From Diogma glabrata (Eukaryota; Arthropoda; Insecta; Diptera; Cylindrotomidae): DNA of 64,000 bases. Where the stretch lies: contig OY856188.1 in NCBI GenBank assembly GCA_963693315.1, forward strand, positions 216,822,495 through 216,886,494, given 5' to 3'. Position numbers and translations under genes: made by a program. Shown piece by piece: positions 22,201 through 34,716 of the stretch (positions are counted from its first letter, which is position 1; each line of letters starts with the position of its first letter). The notes beneath the pieces are model-generated. The model did no database searches, was not told the origin of the DNA, and saw only the letters and a program-made list of their open reading frames with translations.

Positions 22201-24151
22201 TTCTTTTTTTTTTGCTTATTCAAGAAAACTGAAACGTATATTTGGAAGGGATTTTTTTTTTCTTTTCATGATAAATAGAAATTATGTTAAGTCAATTTTG
22301 ATGTAAATTTTATAAATTTAGTTTTTATGTTTTTATTCTCAGCGTAATGACTTAATTTAAGATTTTAAGAGAAAAATATGCAGAACAATATTTTGTTACA
22401 GAAAAAATAAATGAAAAATTATTTTTTTGTTATTTAATTTTCTTTCTACTACTTGTGCGTGTCTTCTTAAAAGGTATAATAATTAAGATTATGTTACTGT
22501 TTGGTAAATTAGAATTAGAGAGCTTTCGTAAATTGTATTTTATGATTGAAGTGAATAAGAGTTTATGAGACATTTGATCACTAACTCAGAATTACATTTA
22601 TAAATGATTTTGAAGAAAACTAAGCAGCAACATTCAAAGCTGAAATAGCACAAGTCTCTAGAGAAGTGATCAATTACACTTTGTATTAAAAAAAGAGCAA
22701 CAATGAAAAACTGATTTATATTATTATCATCAGAAGAATTAAATGATAAAAAACATAAAAAACCACTAAACTCATAACGATAAAACATGTGGTGTCCTTT
22801 TTTATGTGTGTTTAACTCATTTTAACTTTGTCGTATTTATATTGTAGAAAATTATATCTGAATCAACAATATTAAATCAACTACTCAACTATCTAAAAAA
22901 ATATTTTAAGTTCCCCTAACCCTCATTTTAGAAAAACCTTGATAATTTAAATCATAACATCATAAAGTAGAAAATTGCTCACCAGCTATTATATCAAATA
23001 TAACAACTCAACTTAGAATTCATATTAAGAGTTGGTTAATTGAAACGAATGAATGAAAATATTGAGTGAAGAAGACTGATCGTTTAAGTCTTTTTATTTT
23101 TGTTCCATATGTGAAAATTTTTTTGTTTATGATGCTAATAAATGTTTACAGTTGAGATTAAAAATACTATGACGATCCCATTTGATTTTCTATTATTTAA
23201 CAACGTGACAATGCTTAAAATAACACTGAGCCAAATTTATAATTTATAACAATTCATCGAGATGTTAAAGATTATAAAGTGAGTTAAGTTAAATTGCGTA
23301 CATTTAGGTAATTTTGATAAACATTTTCGTATGACTCAATCAAATTCAAAATGGGCTATGTTTCTTTGAGGGTTCGGTTAATATTGACATTATTTTTACA
23401 ACAGCAATTTTTTTTTACAATATTATAACCAGAATCTTAAAATATTGTAACGTGGCCTATTCCGAGTTTTACTCTAAAACAAGAATATCATATCTAAAGA
23501 TATTCGCTAAATGATTTACTATTTTATATCAGTTCCGGCTTTATTTCAGTTCATTATATTAAAATGATCCATGTCAACAAACATAAAAACATTTATGTGT
23601 GCTACAGGTCAATCAACCAAATTCTAACATTATCTCAGTTAATTGCTTTGTTGCGTCACACCAGCAGTAATTCATGTTTCTATCTACATAAATGAAAAAA
23701 GTTGTTATGTAAAGTTTTCATCATATTATATGTAGATATAATACGGTTGATCAAATTTATCAAAAGTAGAATTGTTTGTAGTTTTAGGGTTTGACTAGAA
23801 TTGTTTATTGAGATGATATATGGAAATGGTCTATCTAGATTTTTATATTGAGATGATATGGGAAAATTTTAAATCAAATGATTTGTGTGTGATAAAAGTA
23901 TAATTAAAAAGAAACAAAAGATAGAGGATCTAGTTATAAATTTAAACGAATAAGTTTAATCGAATCGAATCGAATAAGTGTTTTAATTCTTGGTTTATAT
24001 TAATTAAGTATTCAAATAAAGTTTGTAAAAATAATTTATTTTTTTGCTTAATGAAATTCTTGTGGCATTTTTTTAAAAGTTTGTGTTGTTAAGATTTTAA
24101 CTGGTAACAATATTTAAAGCAAATAAATAAAAATCCAAGTTTCAACATTAG

Positions 24152-24235
<84 letters not shown>

Positions 24236-24600
24236 TGTTTTTTTATGTTTTTTTATTTGAGTGAGTTTGTCTTAGAAAATACATTAATGTAAACCTATGT
24301 TATTTATTTTATGTAATTTTTGAATATTTTTCATACAATTTTTGTTCATGTTGTTTAAATGTTAACTAAATTTCGATTTGTTTTTAATATGCTAATTTTT
24401 GTATTGTTTAAAAATTAATAAGAGATTCCTTATACAGATGCAATGTTTAGTAACTATTTTTTGTTACAAAGACCAATGTTACAATATGGTTAATGTACTT
24501 AATAATGTTACAATATGGTTAATATACGGCAGAACACTATCTGCAGCCGTTGATTATTTTAAATGGTTTTATTGAACACTTTATTGAGGGAGGATCAAAA
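19216..24600. other. AT-rich sequence without recognised gene
   Basis: Apart from the repeat pieces near 19330-19460 and a long TA microsatellite, I see no gene in this 5.4 kb. Stops are frequent and no splice-bounded coding block stands out. Small open frames at 20313-20564 and 22540-22788 have AT-driven composition (Ile, Asn, Phe, Lys) and no motif. It could be intergenic or a large intron. Confidence 0.55.
24158..24233. repeat. (TA)n microsatellite
   Basis: About 38 uninterrupted TA units. Confidence 0.97.
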
Positions 24601-24769
24601 CAAAAACAGCGATCTCCAGATACCAATTTTTTTAATTTGACAACATGGAGTCTGAAAAAAGTGTCAATTTTTCAGTTGAGTAGGAATCTTTAATTAATGC
24701 ATTAAATATCTCTGCTGCTAATGTTGCAGATGGTGTTTCTTACAAAAATTTTAAAACAGAAAATTGTAG

Positions 24770-25108
24770 ATATAATTGCACCGACAAGTTGATAAATTCT
24801 TGCCTTGAGAAATGCAAATTTCCGGACAATCTAAAAATAACTCAGTTTCTTCCATTATTTAAATCTGGAGAAAAACAAATATGTCAAATTATAGACCAAT
24901 TTAAATTTTAAACAATGTTTTAAAAGTATTTGAAAAAGTTGTGTTAGCACGACTTAAAATTTTTTTAGCTGCCAATAAAATAATTCGCCCAAAGCAATGC
25001 GGATTTACAAGTCCGTCAAGCACTTTAACTGCTTGTGTACATTTTATAGATTTACTTTTAGATATACATTTTGTTGATATATCTAAAGCTTTTGATGAAC
25101 TTCACTGC
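24770..25108 (+). pseudogene. LINE reverse transcriptase fragment (CR1/Jockey-like)
   Basis: Two frames with one shift near 24875 give an RT fingers-palm segment. The first reads LINSCLEKCKFPDNLKI and FLPLFKSGEK. The second reads NYRPI, then NVLKVFEKVVLARLKIFL, then NKIIRPKQCGF, SPSSTLTA and FVDISKAFDELH. These correspond to RT motifs 0-A, with the first catalytic Asp in FVDISKAFD. The frame then stops, and no motif C is found. Divergence and stops show an old copy. The clade is uncertain: CR1, Jockey or RTE-like. Confidence 0.82.
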
Positions 25109-25660
25109 TAATTGATTTAGCAGGCGTTCACGTGTTACGTAAGCAAAGTTTTAATGGTTTTAGATCCCCACCATCCCTGTGTTATTACTTTAAATTATAA
25201 ATATTCTTTTAAAAATATTTTTATTGTTATATAGTTTTTTTTATCTTAAGTCAGATTTTTGATATTCCTTCCTCTCTGTTTGTCAGCCAAAAAACAAAAA
25301 ATTGAAGAAACACCCATTTCAGAATTTAATTACTTCTATTGTTGACCTCACCGCGAAGGCGGGTATGGCAAAGCGAACAACGAAATTGATTCAATAGTTG
25401 TACAGGTATATACCAGTTGAAGCGATCGCAACTAATGTTTATGTGAAAATTAAATAAAGTTTAATTAATTTCAAATACTTCTATTTTGAAATGAAAAATT
25501 TATTAAATAAGGCCAAAGCAAATTTCTTTCATGGAAATTGTTATTAATTTCATTCAACTGTTATATTGTATGTAACACTTTAAATATATTAAATATACAT
25601 CATTCTGTTGTCTGGAGAATATTTACATGTAGTTGTTTGTAGTTCCCCGTGTAAGAAAAA
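25109..25660. other. AT-rich stretch with dispersed repeat copy 2
   Basis: Positions 25555-25645 match 18580-18675 (TGTTATATTGTATGTAACAC and CATTCTGTTGTC). A slightly GC-richer patch near 25345-25380 (CACCGCGAAGGCGGG) is unexplained. No gene was seen. Confidence 0.5.
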
Positions 25661-25664
25661 GCTA

Positions 25665-26045
25665 AAAAGCCAAGCATAGGCCAAGACTGCGCCATAGCGT
25701 TTGGGGGGTTGCGTAGGTTTAACATTTTAACTGGCCCAAGCCTGGGCCAAGCTTGGATTGGGCTGGCAAACCAGGCTTGGGCTAAGTCTGGCAAATAAGA
25801 CTTGGGCCAGGTCTACCAAACCAACTTGTTTTCAGACCTTCTTAAATGTGTGAAAAGAGTAACATATATGCAAATAAAGATAAACATAATATGGCCTGCA
25901 TATGTTTACAATGCATTAGACTGGTTAATAACGCGTTATATAATAAACTGAAACTTGATTCAGTCTTGGCATTTACAACTGACCCAGACCTGGCCCAAAG
26001 CTAACTAGCCAAGGCTTGGCTCGCCAATACTGGCCCGTGATTGAT
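25665..26045. repeat. Degenerate GGCCCAAGC/GCTTGGGCC repeat clusters
   Basis: Two GC-rich clusters (25665-25830 and 25985-26045) are built from variations of GGCCCAAGCCTGGGCCAAGC and TTGGCAAACCAAG in both orientations, around an AT-rich centre of about 150 bp. This resembles the subterminal repeat regions of a short DNA transposon. The exact ends were not resolved. Confidence 0.6.
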
Positions 26046-26049
26046 CCAT

Positions 26050-29000
26050 TGTTTAACATTGGCAGCTCCTACCCGGGTATTTTCACTTTGTTTCATTAAG
26101 TACGACAAAAGGTACCAAACTCAAGAAAGATTGATTTAATATGCTCAGAACAGTGCTCATCCATAATCTATAATAGTAGAATATCATCCAATCTTTCTAT
26201 AATCTGTTTGAAACGTACGGTTAGTTCTGTTCGTCCTCACCACTATTTATATACTTTTAAAACAGAAATAAATCTTCTAAAAGTCGACCGTGATTAAATA
26301 GATATTTCTCGTTGTTTGTTTCATATGTTCCATAGAGGAACGTAGGCTACCAACCAGTACGCCTCACCTATGTTATGTTTCGATTCACTCAATTTTATTA
26401 TAGGGACGTAGAATAATGAATTCTTTTTACCATTTCTTTCTTTCATTTAGACTCAATACTTGATATTCATTTTCCTGTACAATCATTTTCACCTATGAGA
26501 TCAATAAAGATAATCATAAATTATTAGAAGGTGACAATTGCTATTACTAACATTATTTTAATATTATTTTTGTATCAACAATCTCAATCCAATAAAAAAC
26601 AATACCAGTGCAATATCTTTCCTCCCTACTGTACAATACAAATGATATTAAAAGCAATCAGAACTGAAAAACAACTGCAAATAACAAAATTCCCAGAGGT
26701 TCTTTTTAAATATTTTCACTTGAATGATTCTACAACAATTGCAATCTACCTACAATAAAACCAAAAAGTTTTGAAACTAACATTACGAATATTAGCAACA
26801 ACAAAAACCTAAATTAGTTCATAATCGATTTTATATCGAATCCTAATAGACCAATACAATATAAATCCTTTTCATTTTGTTATTTATTTTAAATATTTTT
26901 TTTTGTTTTTGTTCGGTTTTTGTTTTTACTTTTCCTTTATACATACATTTTTTTTATCTTTGCCCACTCGGGAAAATCTCTGAATAAAAACCAGAAAATT
27001 TATAAAAATAAAACATAAAACTAAATAATCCATCGATAGGTAAAAAATAAAAAGTGAAATGGAAAAACAAAAACAGTGAAAAACTAAATGAAAAAAAAAA
27101 TTACAAATAAATAATAAACTGAACAGGTTTACTGAAGTGTTCAAAACGTTTTGCTATTTTGTTCAAATAAAAATTGTTTGATTTTTTATGGCAACGATTC
27201 ATTGTTATAGAGAAATGTTTTGCATTAAATATTAAAAACATGAATCAAGAAGATTTACGTTAAGATATAAAACTTTTGAATATGTTTATTCAAATATTTA
27301 GATTTGTAAGATGAAGAACTGGCGCATTAAGTTATATCAAGAAAAACCAGATTCGGGTTTCCCAAGATTACAAAAAAATGTCGTTTTCCATTCCAACCAT
27401 CAAATATCGTTTTATTGTAGTAATAATATTACAAGCTTTGAATGACACTAAAATTTTGTTGTCATGCTTGTTGACAAACCGTTTATGTTTCGAACATGAG
27501 AAAAACTATATGATACCAAATTTATAAGTAGATACACCCATAAAACGAATAGAACAAAACACTAAATTAATCTAATTTACTGTTTTTTTATATTATTCTG
27601 CATGCCACTATAATTTCTTATTTAAATCTTTATTATATTGCTGGATGTGAAATAATAACAAAACATAGGAAATATTCTTAATAGTAATAATAGTAATAAT
27701 AATAAAAACAAGTCAACAATAAAAAATGAACTAAATAAACTTGCCTTAAGCAATGACCAACCTCTAAAAAACACATTTACGATGGTGACATTTCGAAAGC
27801 AAACAACTCTATAAAGTTTATGTATGTTTCATTTAACGGGAAATATAAAATAAAAAAATCTCATCCACACACGACATTTAGTTTAAGTTTACGTGAAAAT
27901 AAATAAAATTCACTTGGAACTGGCTATTATAGTGAAAATTATAACAAAATAAAAATAAAAAAATTACATATTTTGGGGTTGAATTATATGTGTTGAGTAG
28001 ATTTCCATTTTTTTATTGTTAGTTATAATAAATTATTTCTTTTATTATCAAAGAGTGTGGAAGATTTAAAAATGTTCATGATGATAATTGTTTAAGGGTA
28101 TAAACTTGTAAGTTATATCTTAGCTTATGAAACACGATGGTTTTTTTTAAATAAACAATAAACAACTCACTCAAGTTTTCATAATGAAGAAAATAATAAA
28201 AAACCATCACTGGATGCGAGAACTGTCAAAAATGGGCAACACTGGATTTTTATCAACATCTTTTATGGTTATTTAATCTGTCAGAGTTAAGGTATAATTA
28301 TCTCCTATTGTATAATTGTCTCCTATCTATTTATAAGACTTCATAATTAACATATTATATGCATTATTCAATGAAACAAAAGGTTATTAGACAACGTTCA
28401 GTAACGTTGCTGAAATACTGCTAAAATTCTCTCAACAAATCCTGAAAGGTACAGACAAGATGGAGGAAACCAAAAAACTAGAAAATAGAATACGATCATT
28501 CGAGAGCTATTCTAAAGTTACATCTTAGTTGTTCTTTTAGAAGTTTATATCAAATTGAGATTTTATTTTATTTCAGAAAGCTTTTGCAGTAAAAAAATTT
28601 TACTTCAAGCTTTTTTCACAGAAACATAAAACCTCACACCAAACGAATATATGGTATTTTCTTGAATTTTTTATTCATTAAAATTAATATGAATATGGCA
28701 CTCAAAAGTCAAAACGAAATTTGCTTTTATGTCCATAAATTTATTTTAAAAAAAATATATATAAAATTGGATAAATAAAACACAAATTAAAGAGTAGATT
28801 TCCACAATGAAGAACGAAGCATAAAATAATATAATATAATAAAAAATGAATAAAAAACGCTATGCTTCAAAACATACTTTTGGGTAGATATTATTTTTGT
28901 TTTTAAAAAGTAACATATTAAGCATAATAAAATGTTTTTAAACGAAAATATATGTTCAAAAATAATATACATTTAACACAGTAGAGATTGTGCAAAGATG

Positions 29001-30051
29001 ATACATGTCTAAACTCAAAATATAATTTATTCACAAAGTTTTATAGTGGTTTAAAAAAACCTATAAAATGAACTAACCAATTGTACAAATATAAGGCCCA
29101 AACCCCTTTTTGAATTGAACACTTCCTGTAATTCGTATTACATGTTCCAATTTTCTCCAAAAACTAAGTTGGTTTCATCGTTGTGACTGTTATTCGTTTT
29201 ATATTATTTTCTATATACATTTTATAAAGTCACATATAGTTAAATGAAAAATTCGCGAATGAGAAAAAAAATATTTCATTTCATTTCAAATTTTTTTAAA
29301 ATAAATATAATTGCATAAAACTTTCCTTTTTGCGCTTTAAAAAGGAAAAAAATCTACATTTTTATTTATTCATTTTGTCGTTTGGTTTGGGTTTTTTTTT
29401 ATTTAAAGTTAAAAACTCAACAACATTTTTTGGATGTCTAAAAAAAAGTACATGAAAATACGCTTCGCGTATTAGCAGAATTTAGTGTATTTTCAGATCT
29501 AAATATATAAAATTAAGGCAAAAATTTCACTATTAGGATTGATGTCTATTTTTTTAGGGACAGTTTTTGTTTCGTATTTTCCGCTTGGATATCTTGTTTT
29601 ATTTTAATTATCAAAAATAGTCATGACTCCTGATTTAAAAATGTTAATATTTAAAACGACTAGAATTGCATGTGATATATATCAAATAACGTCCTTTAAT
29701 TTTCATTGATCCATCCCGTTGTACGAAATTTTAATTCTTTCAAAAGAATAATTAGCAAAGAGTAAGAAAGCTCTCAAATACCCAAATGCGAGCCGAACTC
29801 GTAAAAAAATTACAAAAGACACTCAACTTTTTTTCACAAAACGCAACTCATTCTCCTGAAACCATAAATCTATATTTGGGAGATGTTATCTGAAAAATAC
29901 AGTAGTAAATGAACTGTTCAGTTCTATTATTAGTAAAAGACAACTGACACTATCTGAAACTAGTATCATTCACACATTATGCATTATACACACATTATGT
30001 ATTTACTGTAATTATTTACACATTATATGTAATGTACATACATTATGAATG
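26050..30051. other. AT-rich sequence without recognised gene
   Basis: Four kilobases of AT-rich sequence with no motif-bearing frame. Short direct repeats such as the TAATTATCTCCTATTGTATAATTGTCTCC phrase pair (28297-28325) are present. The small frames here are low-complexity. Confidence 0.55.
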
Positions 30052-30083
30052 TCTATAGAGCAAGACTTTTGTATGGATTAAGA
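30052..30083. repeat. 32-bp target-site duplication of LINE (left)
   Basis: The 32 bases starting TCTATAGAGCAAGAC are repeated exactly at 33381-33412, right after the A-rich tail of the LINE. The length and position fit target-primed reverse transcription. Confidence 0.92.
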
Positions 30084-30194
30084 ACTAACCAAAATTACTT
30101 TTTTTTTTTTAGAAAACTATACTATAAAATTATAATTATCTATAAACAAATCTGTGGGCGAGATGGAGAAGTGGGTAAGTCAACAACATCACTT

Positions 30195-30240
30195 ACAAGG
30201 AAGTTAAGCAACACTGGGAAGGACCGCTTGGGAACTTCAT
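30195..30240 (+). other. 5S rRNA-like segment in LINE 5' region
   Basis: GGAAGTTAAGCAAC is followed by ACTGGGAAG and then GACCGCTTGGGAAC. The first and last blocks match the internal promoter (A-box side) and the following loop region of animal 5S rRNA, with about 20 bases missing between them. Flanking sequence does not match 5S. It may be a pol III promoter remnant used by the LINE or a chimeric junction formed during reverse transcription. Confidence 0.55.
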
Positions 30241-30349
30241 CAGAAAAAATATGGAAATATGATTGTAGCACATTGAAGCAGGAATATCTCGCCCACGGTA
30301 TGCCAGTATACCTTATCCAGCAGCCCTGGAAACTGGCTAGGATTCGATG

Positions 30350-31400
30350 GCCAATCACCCGTTAATCCGAAAGGTGAACCCGAAATTCAAAATGATTAAA
30401 GAAACGAATACTAGAAAGAAAATTGAAACAAAACAAAACCGGAAAAACCAAATAATCGACCCTTGGCTACCGTATACCCGGACACGAGTAGGAAACTGGA
30501 ATGTCAGAACTCTGATAGAAACATCGAGGTTAGCACAAGTTGGGAAAGTAATGAAAGAATATAATATCGAGAGGACTAGGACTCAGTGAAGGACTATCGA
30601 CTAGGACTCAGTGAAGTAAGATGGAAAAACAGCGGAGAGCTAACAACAAGCGGAGGAAATTACATGATGTTCTCTGGTAAATCCAACACACACGAACAAG
30701 GCGTAGCAATATTAACAACACCTAACGCAAAGAAAGCACTTCTCGAATGGAAACCAATCAGTAGCAGAATAATAACAGCAAGATACCAATCCAAAATTAG
30801 AAATACAACGATCATACAGTGCTATGCACCTCTACCGAAGAAGCTGATGATGCGACAAAAGATGAATTCTACGAACAGCTCCAAGCAACACTGGCTTGTG
30901 CACACCAAAATGACATTAAAATAATACAAGATGATTTCAATGCCAAAATTGGAACCGACAACACTGGAATGGAATCAGTCATGGGCAAACATGCACTAGA
31001 ATCAACACGTAACAATAATGGAGATAGGCTCATCGATTGTTGTGTCACAAATCAACTATTCATAGGAGGCAGCAAGCTCCCACACAAGAACATACATAAA
31101 TACACTTGGACATCACCAAATGGAAGAACCAAGAATCAAATTGATCACGTACTGGTGAATAAGAAGTTTCTATCCTCACTACAAGACGTCAGAGCAAAGC
31201 GAGGAGCAGACATACACAGCGACCATCAACTGGTAATTGCAACATTCAAAACTAAACCAGCCGCTGGAAAACACAACAAGTCATGTCAGAGGAAATTTAA
31301 CATCAACAGATTGAGCGACAAAAATACAAATAACATCTTCAAAGAATCGCTCCAGCTCAATCTACCAAACAACGAAACCACCAGCATGGGAACAAGTTAA
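30350..31400 (+). pseudogene. LINE endonuclease domain, frameshifted
   Basis: Three overlapping frames carry an exonuclease/endonuclease/phosphatase fold. The first has VGNWNVRTLIETSRLAQVGK, the N-terminal Asn motif. The second has LGLSEVRWKNSGE, the catalytic Glu motif, then GVAILTT and SSRIITARYQ. The third has DDFNAKIG where the family has Gly-Asp-Phe-Asn, so the first residue is altered. It continues with YTWTSPNGRTKNQIDHVLV and the terminal HSDHQLVIATF. A duplication of ACTAGGACTCAGTGAAG near 30574-30616 breaks the frame between the first two, and another shift lies near 30830. Such a domain nicks the chromosomal target; this copy is inactive. Confidence 0.88.
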
Positions 31401-31426
31401 AGAAGCTTACGTCAAAACTGCTACAG

Positions 31427-33348
31427 ATGTGCTTGGATACCAAGACAAATCACGGAAACCATGGATTAGCGATGATACCTGGAAGAAAATTGAAGAGCGT
31501 CGTCAGCTCAAGTTGCAATTGTGTCACCAGAACACAACCGAGATCCGCAGCAAATATAAAAGTACAGCAAAACAAGTTAAAAAGATGGCAAAGAATGATC
31601 GCAAAAGATATACAGAAAGCATTCTCAAAACTGCAGAAACAGCAGCAGCTAATAGAAATATGCGCACACTACACAAATGCGTAAAAAAGGTCACCAACAA
31701 ATATACAAACACTCCACCAATAAAGGATGAATCTGGTCAAACCCTCACAATACATGAACAACAGCTAGATGGAAAGAATACTTCGAAGACACCTGCCACC
31801 AACATGACGATAATTTACAGTCTCCGAATGACAACTATAACGAAACTATTAGCACCCATCCACCAACGGAACGGGAAGTTAGAGATAAACTCAAGAATAA
31901 CAAATCTGCTGGTACAGATAATATATCAGCAGAATTACTTAAGGCAGATGTAAACACAATAGCAGAAGCTCTAACACCACTATTAGCTGATGTATGAAAC
32001 GAAGGTAAAACCAAATGGAAAGAAGGTTTAACCATCACAATCCCAAAGAAAGGTGATCTAAGAGAATGCAAAAATTGGAGAGGTATATCTCACACAATAC
32101 CATATCTCACCAATACTAGCGATGATCATTCTCGAAAGAATATCTCCATCAATTAACATGAAACTAAGAAATGAACAAGCTGGCTTTAGACCAGGAAGAA
32201 GCTGTACCGATCATATCAACACAATCCGTATCATCATAGAGCAATCAAACGAATGGAATTCACCATTGTATCTCCTCTTCGAGGACTTCGAACGCGCCTT
32301 CGACTCAATTAACAGAAGCGCGATATGGAAAACACTTTGTGAAATGGGCGTCCCGAAGAAAATAGTTGATCTAATCAAAGAAATGTATCGAGATGCTGAA
32401 AACAGAATACAATACAAAGGACAGCAAAGTGATAAATACTACAACCACCGAGGAGTGAGATAAGGCTGTGTACTATCCCCGCTACTATTCCTAATAGTAC
32501 TAGATAGTATCATGAGAAAGCTCGATGACGCAAGTCCAAATGGAATCCAATGGAACACAACAAGACGGCTCAATGATCTAGACTACGCAGATGACATCTG
32601 TCTACTTACACATACACATACGGACATGCAGCAGAAAATACAGAAGCTATCAGCCCTTGCACATGAAGTCGGTCTCAACATTAACATCAGAAAAACAAAG
32701 GCTATGAGATTGAACACCAAAATGATAACACCAATTACCATCAACAATACACAAGTGGACGAGGTTGACAAATTTGTGTACCTTGGTTGGTACTGTAGCT
32801 AAAACAGGCGGGACTGAAGAAGATATCAGTCAGCGTATTAACAAAGCCAGAAATACGTTCAATATGCTTCACAAGATCTGGAATGCATCCGTCCTGTCAA
32901 GAAAGACAAAGCTACGAATGTTCAATGCATGTGTCAAGTCAGTACTGCTGTATGGGTGTGAAATGTGGAAACACACAAAGAAGATCACAAATCAACTACA
33001 GGTGTTTGTGAACAAATGCCTGAGAAGACTGATCAAATGCTTCTGGCCGAACACCATCAGTAACCAGGAACTTCTACGGCAGACAGAGCAGTTAGACATT
33101 GAGTCCAAGATAAAACAAAGGAAATGGAGATGGATAGGACATACACTGAGGAAATCAGCTAAAGATATAACAAGGATGTCCCTAGAGTGGAATCCACAAG
33201 GTAAAAGGAGAGTTGGAAGACCACCCATGACGTGGAAGAAAACGGTGCAGCTGAAGCAAAACAAATCGGCAAGACATGGGGTGAACTGAAAGCGATTGCC
33301 CCGAACAGAGTCAGATGGTCCAGTCTAGTAGACGCCCTATGCTCCTAA
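31427..33348 (+). pseudogene. LINE reverse transcriptase and C-terminal domain, broken
   Basis: RT begins near PTEREVRDKLKNNKSAGTDN (about 31850) and continues through NEQAGFRPGRSCTDHI, LLFEDFERAFDSI (motif A), then GVR followed by a TAA at 32461-32463, GCVLSPLLF (motif B) and LDYADDICLL (motif C with the catalytic Asp pair). A shift near 32788 leads into the C-terminal part, with VLLYGCEMWK, RKWRWIGHTLRK and GKRRVGRPPMTW. A second stop is at 31996-31998, and shifts lie near 32095 and 33270. All catalytic residues are still visible. The final stop is at 33346-33348, just before the tail. Confidence 0.88.
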
Positions 33349-33380
33349 ATGGAGATAAAGGAAAAAAAAAAATAAGCAAA

Positions 33381-33412
33381 TCTATAGAGCAAGACTTTTG
33401 TATGGATTAAGA
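33381..33412. repeat. 32-bp target-site duplication of LINE (right)
   Basis: Exact copy of 30052-30083. Confidence 0.92.
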
Positions 33413-33540
33413 CGACTTTTACAGTGAAGTAAATATATTTAAAATTACAGTGGAGTTTTTTAAATCTTTATCGTCAAAACAACAACATATCATAACTAAC
33501 ATGAATGAGCAAAATTATATTTTCACAAATAAATGCTTTT

Positions 33541-33908
33541 TTATTCGCCTAAATATTAAAGTGTTCCTTTACTACTGTGATTTGCGGCCTTAAAGTGTCA
33601 CTTTTTAACCATATATTTTGATGTCATAGTTACGCCCAAAAAAGTAACAAACATTTGTATTTGCTCATAAATTCTATAAAAATAGAAATTTTTATCAAAG
33701 CAGGCTTTTAATTCAAAATTTTATAATCCAATTATAATAATTTTTATTATTTGTTGCCATAGTTTTACAATTATTTTGAAAAATATAACAAATGTTTTGC
33801 CAAAGGTTACTTGTTTAACATATTTTTATTCAAAATCCATGCAAATTTATATAACTTTGATTTAGAATAATCATTTTTTATTAAATATTTTGCTTGAGAC
33901 GAATAAAA
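33541..33908. repeat. M module copy A (MITE with TTATTCGCC ends)
   Basis: About 370 bp, starting TTATTCGCC and ending GACGAATAA, an inverted terminal match with one mismatch. It is homologous end to end with 42960-43340 and 55990-56360. Inside, a TTGTTGTCATAG-type phrase occurs twice. No coding capacity. Confidence 0.85.
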
Positions 33909-33991
33909 ATAGTATTTGACGCACGGACGTAAGCTATTTTGGACTTAATGTGCGTGCAGATCTCGGCTAGCGCCTCCATTTGCAAACTCCA
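33909..33991. repeat. P module copy A, left part
   Basis: An imperfectly palindromic spacer that follows each M module. It starts ATAGTA and runs through GACGCACGGACGTAAGC, CTCGGCTAGCGCC and TTGCAAACTCC. The rest of this copy is at 42912-42959, beyond the 8.9-kb insert. Confidence 0.75.
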
Positions 33992-34220
33992 CACGGTAAA
34001 AATTAACAGATTAATTTTTAAACAACTTATAAGTTGAAGCCATTTTTAATACATCATCTGGTATATAAATAATATATACAGAAGTTTAAATAAGATTTAT
34101 ATATTTTAGGAATAAATATTAAACTATATTTTCTTCAAAATTTTAGATTTTTATTCCAAACATTATTAGATTTTTATTCCAAATATATTTCAAACATTTA
34201 CCAAAAATATTTTTTTCTAC

Positions 34221-34375
34221 TACCCAGCTTAAAAAATCTACTTTCGATGTTTGTTCATTGTATCGAAAATTTCTTTTTCGTCACCAGCGATAAAAAAACC
34301 TATACAAATTACTTTCGTCCCTTGTTACGAAAGTAATTTCTTAAAAGCTATCTATTTTCCAATTTCTAAACTAGC
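34221..34375. repeat. Direct repeat upstream of recombinase relic
   Basis: About 155 bp starting ACCCAGCTTAAAAAATC. It matches 35546-35682 over its length, except for about 22 bp absent from the second copy. It contains a small hairpin (ATTACTTTCG...CGAAAGTAAT). The two copies flank the recombinase relic in the same orientation. Confidence 0.85.
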
Positions 34376-34716
34376 GATACATAGTTAATGAATTTTAACC
34401 AACCCATAATATCCAAGTTTAGTAATAAATATTTATTTATCTAATTAAATGAATATATTATAATATAAGTAATATTGAGTATAAATCTTATTTAATTAAA
34501 GAAGTTTACGGTATTTTCAATGCAAAACTACAGTTATATTCAAATATGTACTTTAAATTATCTTATTTGAAAGCGTTATCTAGCGAAAACCTTTTGCACT
34601 GTAATCTAATATGAAAATTTAGTAGTGATAAAAATTAAAGTATTGTCATTCACCAATTGCTTAATGCAGTTTAATTCAGTTAAAAAAAAATTAAAAACTT
34701 AAAAATAATATTGAAA

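Larger units (their letters stand above)
30084..33380 (+). mobile_element. Decayed LINE (CFDP2-like endonuclease-RT, RTE-type)
   Basis: A 3.3-kb non-LTR retrotransposon is bounded by a perfect 32-bp duplication and ends in an A-rich tail (33358-33380). One protein is encoded, with an apurinic-type endonuclease, then reverse transcriptase, then a C-terminal region. The sequence resembles the invertebrate family whose proteins are annotated as craniofacial development protein 2-like. At least four frameshifts and two or more stops break it, although the duplication is exact. The clade assignment (RTE-like) is from memory of the family and not certain. Confidence 0.88.
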
